Assembly (NCBI RefSeq): GCF_037975245.1 | Contig: NC_092579.1 | Location: 13,810,678 to 13,874,677 of the forward strand | Origin: Apostichopus japonicus | Taxonomy: Eukaryota; Echinodermata; Holothuroidea; Aspidochirotida; Stichopodidae | Length of the DNA: 64,000 bases | Direction of reading: 5' to 3' | Part shown: positions 56,001-64,000 of the stretch, piece by piece | Layout: each line of letters begins with the position of its first letter | Numbering within the stretch: position 1 is the first letter of the stretch | Made by a program: the position numbers and the translations under genes | The notes under the pieces: model-generated | What the model saw: only the letters and a program-made list of their open reading frames with translations | Told to the model about the DNA's origin: nothing | Databases searched by the model: none

Positions 56001-59000
56001 GTATATGCTAACCTATTTTGAACCCATTGTTATGTCATGATCATATGATAAACAATTGGAATTAATTTGTAGAACTTGTTATGTCAAAGAATTGCTGTAC
56101 ATTGATCCGTCTGGTAAAATGAAAGAAAAAATATCCACACTTGGACAAGTTTTGGAATTTAACTGCAGCTAGTTGTTGTGTTAGTTTTGGTAAGTTTTTC
56201 TACAAAATTTTTCTGGATACTTTAAATCCTAGGACGAGGCAGTTCGACAATGTTACTTCGAGTCAACATTCAAATTTCAATGAATAAAGGGAAAAAGTCA
56301 AACTCATTTGAAAAATTTTGACTCGCTTTTTAGCATGTTGAATTTTTACTAACTAAAGAAGAAAGATTAACTGGGTGATGAACTTATTTGGACAATTAAC
56401 TAAAAAATTGAATCTTTTATTATACTCTATATATATATATGTTTAAGGTGCATATGATGTCATAGTCCATTGTGAGTGCCCTAGTTTGAACACCGGGATA
56501 TTATTTCATTTGCTCTGAAAGACACTGTTGACCGATGACCAATGCCCAAAACATGCTGTGCTTTAGCAAAAACGAAACAGACTTGACTACAGCTGTCAAC
56601 AGCTATTTTAGCCATTCCTATAAATGTGATTATTGAGAACATTCTACCTCTATTGGCCCTTATATTACACTGAATATCAGGCCTTTGCCACAACCACCCA
56701 CGACACAAACAAACCAACTGAAAATTTACTGTGGAACCCTCTGTACTAAACTATGCCTGTGTTTAATACACAGCATCGGCCAGGCCGCTGACTCAAGAGT
56801 GACCATGTACTGAAAATGAAATTGGTTTGTATTCATTTTTTTGAATGGATGACGACCGGCAGACTACAGAAATTCACACAAAGGGTAAATAGGCGGCAGA
56901 GATAAAAGAGAAAACCCCCGCAGGCCTGACCTTGTCTTTCTCAAAGTAAAGAGTTTTGCTGTTCACTGTATAGGGTTTGCACACTGCATTATAGCAGTGA
57001 TGTGTAGTACAGGCTAAACGTGGAACAACGAACCACAGTAACTACACAATTGGCCTACATTTAGTCATTTACAGTCGGGATTTTGAATAGAAAAGGAAAA
57101 TGCATGGGACATATAGCCAAAGAATGAAGAATCTATCGCTACGGTGATGTAATAGTAACTCTGTCTGTCTGTTTATGTTGGAATACTGGATCGCTCACTG
57201 TTCAAGTGTTAATGTCGTCCAATATAGCCTTCCATATTCTAAAAAAGTCTTAAAATACAGTCAACCAGTACTCAAACTTTTAACTATTCTTCTCATGTTT
57301 AGTTGTCTTCCTTTTTTTTAATTTTTTTTTTAGCATTTTCACACTGACACCACCAGCAGTTTTATTTAATGAAACTTTTTGTTTGTAGCATTTTTAGCTT
57401 AATTACTAGTTTCTGCATTAAGGTCTGGAATTTCACCAAAGTCTACCATGTATTACTCAAGACAAGGTGTAAAAGGCTGAAACTAAGACAGTCTCTCCTA
57501 GATGTCTTTTCTCTGAAATGAAGGGTTTACTCAGTAAGCTATTGATGACATTTGATTCTATCCTAGTTTTATGCAAATTAAGCATGCAAATAACTTGAGT
57601 GGTAATAGAAAGACATTAAAATGGCTTCAGTTAATCACAGTCCTGGTTCTACATAATCCTCATAGCTGTCTCGAAAATCTAAGAGTAAACGATACCACTC
57701 TGATAAAAAATTAGTGAAGTGAAATACTCTCTATCAATACACAAAATGAGGATGAATAAAGAAATGTCTCACTGCCAACCTCAACCCCCCCCCCTCCCAA
57801 AAAAAAAATAACATCCATTAAATACTATTCAGACAGTTACATGAAAAAGAATATGTAATCAACATTTTTACCAAATTAATTCAACATGGCTAACCTTCAA
57901 AACCTGTCCTAATTCTGACAAATGACATACTGAAGGCAATATGGCAAGCAGGAGTGAACAAAGTGATCTGTCTTTCCTTGGCATTTAACAGAGACCTTAG
58001 CGAAGAAATATGAGGTAGAAAACGAGTACAGGGGTAATGACCAGATGTACCAAATGGTGCAGCGACACGCTCACCACCATCCGCCCAGCATCAAAAGAGA
58101 AACACAGTCGACAATAAAAAATACCACTCCGAAGGAAGACTTTACATACTTAACCAACCCCCCCCCCCCAAAAAAAAAAAAAACTTCAGCTGGTAGTAAC
58201 TTTACACCATAAACTTCAAGTAGGGTGATCTTTCACTCAGGTGGAAAAGCAATCAAGTGTTTCCTACTAGACCAACCATCAGCTTTTATATTCCCAAAAG
58301 AGAAATAAGGACCAGATATATTTCCCCTTATAAAATAGAAGGCATTTGCAGTCTGTCTTGGGCATAGAGCGGAAATTGAATTAAAGAGGATCACTCAATG
58401 CCGAGATAATCGAGAGGCTTCACTCTTGTCTTGAAGCACCCCCCCCCTCCCGTCTTTGTGATATTGTTGATGGGGTGAGGGGCGTAGGGCGTAGGGAGAG
58501 TGGGATTAAATTATCGGGTAGTTTGTGTAGTATCTTCTAATCTAAAAGGCTGGGTTTTGATTCGCTAAAAGATTCTCTCCGCAATGAATCTTGAAAGACA
58601 ACATCAACAACTTGCAAGAGTCATTCAAATTTTAGTGACACAACAAAGCAAAACATTTCAAAGTTATCAGTATAGCCACAAAATATGCTAGAAATACAAA
58701 CAATGGTCACCCATGTCCAAAACTGCCACAACAATTTCTTGTTACTTTCTTACAGCAACCTCAACAATTTCTTGTCTAATTGAACAATTTTCAATATCTG
58801 AAAATAACTCCAAGGGTCAGGTCATTACGAAAAGTACTTTTGACACACTTTCTTTCAAATTTACACCGGGCGCTAGCATTCTGGACCAGGTTTGATGACC
58901 TTTGCACCCAAATGCTTTTCTTGTTCACAGAGCTGTTTAACCTTATCATTCCTTTGATCGACTTTATTTTATAATCAACATTAAAATGTGTAAGCCCAAA

Positions 59001-62000
59001 ACCCAAACTAAAGTCAACTTTTATTAATACTGTATTCTATCAAAACTAGGACATTACACTCCCTTAACCGCCCAAAACAGCGCAAGAGAGATAACAAGGT
59101 ACAATTTACTGTCCACTTCTCCCCATGGGTTATAAATTGTTGCTAAGATGGGAAGAAATATAACAATACCTCCCCCCCCCCAAAAAAAAAGACACAAAAA
59201 CAAATCTGGAACACGGATACCACATTCTCAGTTGTGAATTAATTATGGGTTCAGGTTAGCCAGTATATTGACCACTGCCTTGTGCCCTAATTCCCCTTAT
59301 TGAGGAGGGCATTGACACTTTGGCCCGAGGAGTGGTACTAAAAAATGACCAAATTCCTATCATATTACAACAATCAAACAAGATACTTTTGTTCAAACAA
59401 AACAAACAGTACGGTGATCAACAAGGATCATTATGCTGTGTGTCTAACCAACTGTTTGTTTCGCAAACAGAAAATTATTTAATACAGAGACTTATTTTGG
59501 GGGGAGACCATTTTTAAGTCAATTAAGTGACCTATTTTCTGATATTTTCCTTTATTTACATTGACCGGATTGACTTGAATCAAAAAGAGCACGTTTGGTT
59601 CGGGAGGTGAAATCACCAAGAATTTGAAATTAAATGTCACATCCATTTACGTGACATATATCAATTTATCATTATTTAGAATTTACAATCAATCACTTCA
59701 AATCAAACACCAAAAATCTACGTAAGCCTATTTTTGACGAACGCCAAGCAAATAACTTGCCGAGATAGGGGTTATCTAGTATGTTCTAAGTGGACCACTC
59801 TCAAACTTAAAAAGTAAATTCATTTTTAAATAATAAAGGATTGTTATATTTTTATACTACGATTATGCCATTTCAGTTGTTTTCTATATTGTCCTATACA
59901 ACTTAAAACTTTGTTGGCTCTGACACGTATCCATAAGCACTTGCAAAGAGCTGTGTGAATTAATTTCCTATGCCCAATGTCACTCACATCAGTGTCTCCA
60001 CACCCCAGAATTTACAAATCTGTAAAGAGCTCTCACACTCCAATATGCTTTCTCATATAACCCAAACCACCCCATACCTCTGTAAATTCCTATATATCCC
60101 CTTATATTTACATTTTTACATCTTTCCAATATCATTGAACTTTGAAATTTTTATGTGGTGTCATTCTGCTCAGATCTGTGAGTGTTCCCATACTTACATA
60201 ACATGTGTACTCATATACATAACATATATATACCATAGCAGTTTTTGTTTTCTTGAGCTGTATGTGTATATCCATACTCCACACCCTGTCACATCACTGC
60301 TTCCATTCCCATAACACTCACACCTACATGTGACTGCCCACATCTGTATGGAATCCCATGCTAGCCATATCAACATATACCATCTAACCAATATATAACA
60401 CAAAATCTGTTATGTGGTCCTATACCCGGCTGCAATATTACTTTCCATACAATGGTACATTTCGCATCCAATACGTGCAGTTCCCACTGTGACTTGCAGT
60501 CGTTTTTTCATCTTCTTTAAGAAGTTCTCCACAGAGCTCTCTGTGATAATCCCTACCCTTAAACACTCACTTGCTGTGAGCGATTCACTCCGGTCAACTG
60601 TTTTGACAAGGCAGCCAGGTCTCAACTAGAGTCAACATAAGGTTATACCATTATCCTGCTTACACCCCTCCAGCCAACACGAACAGCAACCAGATGTTAT
60701 CATAGCTTTTCTTTCCTTCCAACGAAACAAAATTCCCAGAGCACAGTCTCTTATTTTGGGGGGAAGGCTTTGTAAAGGTTCTCATAATCAGATGCTACCT
60801 CATTTTGTGCCCTTCTTTCAAAAAATTGTTCTTGCTCTCTCTCCTTTACTTTGGTAACTACGGTAGTAGAAACCATGGATACAGTTTTTAAATGATTGCC
60901 CGTAGCTGGTTGTTTGGCTGTTAGGATAGACCAGTGTGTGAGGTTCACTGACCTAGTGAAAGAGTGCTTACACCCCCTATTATGACACCAAAGATGGGAA
61001 ACGGCCCGACAGGTAATTCATCACTTGGGTTCAAACAACTGTGATCAAATCGTGACAACAGAAATGCAGAATGGCAGGGCAAAGCAAAACAGAAGAAAGA
61101 AAGAAATCGTGAAATTTTCGCCTTAGCAGTTTCAAACCTGATCGATGTCCTCACAATAGAATAATGTTTAAAGGGATATAACTCACCAAAGTGATATTAT
61201 GAGCACTAATATATATATATATATATACAATTTCAATTATCTATATTTACATACATGTATTCTGCTCTGGAATCACCAACCTTTTTCACCACATGCCATC
61301 TTTTTGTGTGAATTTTTGAATTGGTATGATTTGGCCTTAAGAAAGCTCCATACACTTGGCAATGTTCTGAAGTGATATCACATTTAGTGGCATTCTCTCT
61401 CAGAGGCACACATAGCATTGACCAAACCAAACAGGGATAGGCCATATTAATTCAAGTTAAAACCGATGATCCAAAATCAACGAAAATCTGTGATGGATAT
61501 TACAATTATTTCGGCTACATAATTATTCCCTTATTCACGTTGGGTCTAGAAGGGTTTAATGGTTGCATTTTCCTCTTTCCAATTTTTCTCAAAACACCAG
61601 AACTCTGACACAAATGAATGATACATAGTGTCCTTCGTGTTAGATCTTACGAAAATATGCAAAACTGGTCTGCCGTTTGGAATTTCGCTAGTGAAACCCT
61701 TGCAGATAGCTTTAAAGATAATAATATCAGGGATCATATTCCTCATTAATATAATCATAAGGGTTGGCAGTTATGGAGGATTAATTTCTCTTTCATGTTT
61801 AAAGTTGCTCAACAAAAACACAAGATGCCTTTCTCGGATCTCAGTCCCCCAACCTGTCAGTCTAAGCTGGCAAAAGGGATTTGACATACTAGACAAAGAA
61901 GGTGAAAATATTAAAAAAAGGATTTTGTGGTGGCTGGAGTTGATTGCAAAGTAAAATACTGACAACAATTTTCTGTACCTTTCGGCAGAAAAGCCCATCT

Positions 62001-62863
62001 TCATAGCATTTGGTATCGCAAAGTTATGAATTTTCACATTTTGTAATATTTTGAAAATGCATCTGGCAACAAGCAGAATGGATGATGATCTCATCAGGGC
62101 ACTTCAGCTTTATATATAACAAATAGTTGAAGATTTAGTTTTCGCTTTGCTATGACCAATTTGTGTAACATATACATCCAAACAGCTTTCTCACACATGG
62201 CTACATGACTGACTGAAACTACTACTGACCCAACAGAAGAAAAAAAACCCAAAAATCTACAACCTATGACCATGGACAATTCTCAAGTTCTTTGTTTTTA
62301 CAGAAACATGAATGACTCAAAGACCAATGGGACATCTTTCTTCAATCATACTATTACTTTCTATGTAACACCTGCAAGACACATGTTTTTGGTTTAAACC
62401 AACAGGATTGCTTCATCACTTTAAAACTTTCCCTTCTGACATCAATAAGACAATTTCTGTGGGAGTTAAAAACCTTGGCATAACCATGCCAGATCCTTTA
62501 TTATGATCAGGATTAAAAAATAGAAGAAAGAAACATACTCCCGCTATCAAAACAGTTTTTAAACTTTTCTATCTGCATTCCACATATATGATATGATTGA
62601 GTGGAATTTTTTTCCCATCTGGTAAGATTCTGAAGAAAGTGCCAAACAGTCTCAATGACTGGTAGAACAAAGAGAGTAGTCACCAAGTCTTGCCAAAGAC
62701 TCCACACATGCCCTAATCAAATACAGTGGAGCTTGGGGTACCCAGACACACCGACGGCAGAGGTGGTCGGGATATGAAAACAATAACATTGGATAAATGC
62801 AAAAATTTCCTATATATATATATATATATATATACACATACATATATATATATATATATACAT

Positions 62864-62894
<31 letters not shown>

Positions 62895-64000
62895 CATACA
62901 TATAGATTAGTGTACTTTGCTCGTTTGATGTATTCTTTCTTTTCCAAATGCGAAACGCAGTACCATAAAAAGTGCCGTGGAACTTACTCCACTATGTATT
63001 GGGCCATTTTGTGATGTAGCCGTTTGGGGCATGTACATCAAAACTATTGATCATACACTCTTAAAACTATACAACACTGGTATGGGATATCTAATCTGAT
63101 TTTCTGGGATGCTTATAATCCATGAGCTCCATAATCCGGGCATTATTTCATGACCGTGCACGTCAAAGAACTGTGTGACTCACCTGTATGTTCCCCTCTT
63201 GTTGATGAGAGTTTTAAACTGGCGGAGGGTGATCTTCTTTCCGGGGAGAGTCGTCCTATATGGAATGGGGTCGGGGCTTAGGAAATATGCCACGGTGGTG
63301 ACGTCCTTTTCACTGGTAGTGGTGGCAGCATTGCCTCCTGCGCCGCCTCCTTGCCGGCCCGACGATGAAGATGAGGCGGAAGATGACTTTTTCCTGCAAG
63401 AGTAAAAATTAAAAAAATATGAAAATATGTTTTTGCCAATGAGCACAGTTTTGTTAGCACTGCAGCTTTAATAACTTACAAAGTCAATAATTGTGACATT
63501 TTTAAACCGACTGCAGTGCTTTTTTTCTATTCCGAGTATACTATGTATTCCAATTGCTTTACTCTAGCTCTGGGATGAATTTTTGCAGTATTTTGTCTCA
63601 TGCCAAATGGCTCACCAGATGTGGCAACATTCTGAAGGATACCTCCCTGTTCAATCGGATGATGATAACTGATACACACATATCTGAATGTTACAATATG
63701 TGTGTAAAGTGATACGTAGATGTTGACTCTAAAAGGTCCCACTGTACAAGATTGATGAAACTTCAGAGCATCATAGGTAGCATTTTTAGCGAGCCCCTTC
63801 TTGCCTGCCAAATGACCAAAGGGCTCGCAAAATATGATGTTCTGAGAGATCAGTGCGGGCGTAGAAAGATTCGTTAAATGTGATTTATGTGGTTTGTTAT
63901 GTAAGCAATATTTGACAGCAGCAACGAATACATACATTTACACAATTGATTAAACGATGGACACATCTTTCCCTACAATGTGATGTCTTGGGAGCCACTT
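52937..64000 (-). CDS. axin: Axin orthologue, C-terminal DIX domain (3' part of gene, runs off the right edge)
   Basis: Two coding exons are visible: 63393-63184 and 53069-52937, joined in phase 2. Together they give a Ser/Gly-rich linker ([18 protein letters not shown]) and then the DIX domain: [79 protein letters not shown]. It ends GQET and a stop. Axin proteins end the same way (IPYRT, TLGQFKELLTKKGSYR, AVLPVFEEKIIGKVEKVD). Dishevelled also has a DIX domain, but at its N-terminus, so the stop right after it identifies Axin. The DIX domain self-assembles head to tail and binds Dishevelled. Axin is the cytoplasmic scaffold of the beta-catenin destruction complex. RGS and catenin/GSK3-binding regions lie outside the window. 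Confidence 0.95.
53070..63183 (-). other. 10.1-kb Axin intron splitting the DIX domain
   Basis: No other exon is supportable on either strand. Contents: G-rich repeat AATGGGGTAGGGGAGAATC in three imperfect units (54509-54607), TA tracts (61209-61228, 62812-62903), and composite homopolymers C10A10, C12A14 and C10A9 (57785, 58158, 59172). A dispersed-repeat fragment GCATCTGGCAACA lies near 62049, shared with 27.1 kb. Confidence 0.6.
63184..63393 (-). CDS. axin: Axin penultimate exon (N-terminal half of DIX)
   Basis: The acceptor ACTCTTGCAG and the donor ACAG/GTGAGT bound a 210-nt exon, phase 2 at both ends. Ser- and Gly-rich linker, then DIX through KRGTY and two bases of Arg. Confidence 0.93.
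63394..64000 (-). other. Upstream Axin intron, incomplete
   Basis: Continues past the window. No exon seen. A GCGAGCCC...GGGCTCGC inverted repeat lies at about 63790-63827. Confidence 0.5.

Noticed and set aside
63790-63827. GCGAGCCC/GGGCTCGC inverted repeat as a regulatory hairpin
   Set aside because: Eight bases with a long loop inside an intron; expected by chance in DNA of this length.

Overview
The window reads as nuclear DNA of a marine invertebrate deuterostome. An echinoderm, quite possibly a sea cucumber, is my best guess. The basis is intron-rich orthologues of animal genes (LENG8, Axin), an intronless rhodopsin-family receptor, and AT-rich intergenic DNA crowded with hAT-type miniature transposons, a tRNA-derived SINE, LINE and Penelope remnants, (TA)n arrays and long poly-C/poly-G runs. 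The species call is inference. No bacterial, organellar or CRISPR features are visible.

Layout. 1-7.2 kb: minus-strand 5' part of a LENG8 orthologue (SAC3/GANP/THP3 family, nuclear mRNA processing/export), eight exons with consistent phases; the gene runs off the left edge. A perfect CRE (TGACGTCA) lies 35 bp upstream of its start. 7.2-14.3 kb: repeats, including a 917-bp near-perfect tandem duplication containing a hAT miniature element, and a 1.9-kb hAT-like element with perfect 8-bp target duplication. A small hairpin module recurs in these elements and shows a compensatory base-pair change. 14.4-15.2 kb: palindromic repeat cluster, then a small gene (127 aa, MGQNST start) of unrecognised function. 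15.8-19.7 kb: LINE ORF1 remnant carrying a 24-bp minisatellite, and a foldback element. 22.6-23.7 kb: single-exon class A GPCR. 25-32 kb: SINE copies, another hAT miniature element, (TA)n arrays and the 3' end of a Penelope-like element.

32.3-39.9 kb is the most interesting locus. It is a plus-strand gene with a signal-peptide exon, a short linker exon, then a tandem array in which a long exon (144-147 nt) alternates with a 36-nt mini-exon, a Ser/Thr-rich exon and a terminal six-cysteine PAN/apple-like exon. Every intron is phase 1, so every internal exon can be skipped or duplicated without breaking the frame. All exons used gives about 688 residues: a secreted modular repeat protein that I do not recognise.

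40.2-46.9 kb: another hAT element, a 2-kb higher-order repeat packed with AGGTCA half-sites in DR4 spacing, a U2-snRNA-like 5' domain joined to unrelated sequence, a second SINE and a 14-bp minisatellite. 52.9-64 kb: the last two coding exons of an Axin orthologue (minus strand), together encoding the DIX domain and separated by a 10.1-kb intron; the rest of the gene lies past the right edge. LENG8 and Axin are unrelated housekeeping/signalling genes; nothing suggests that the genes here act in one pathway.
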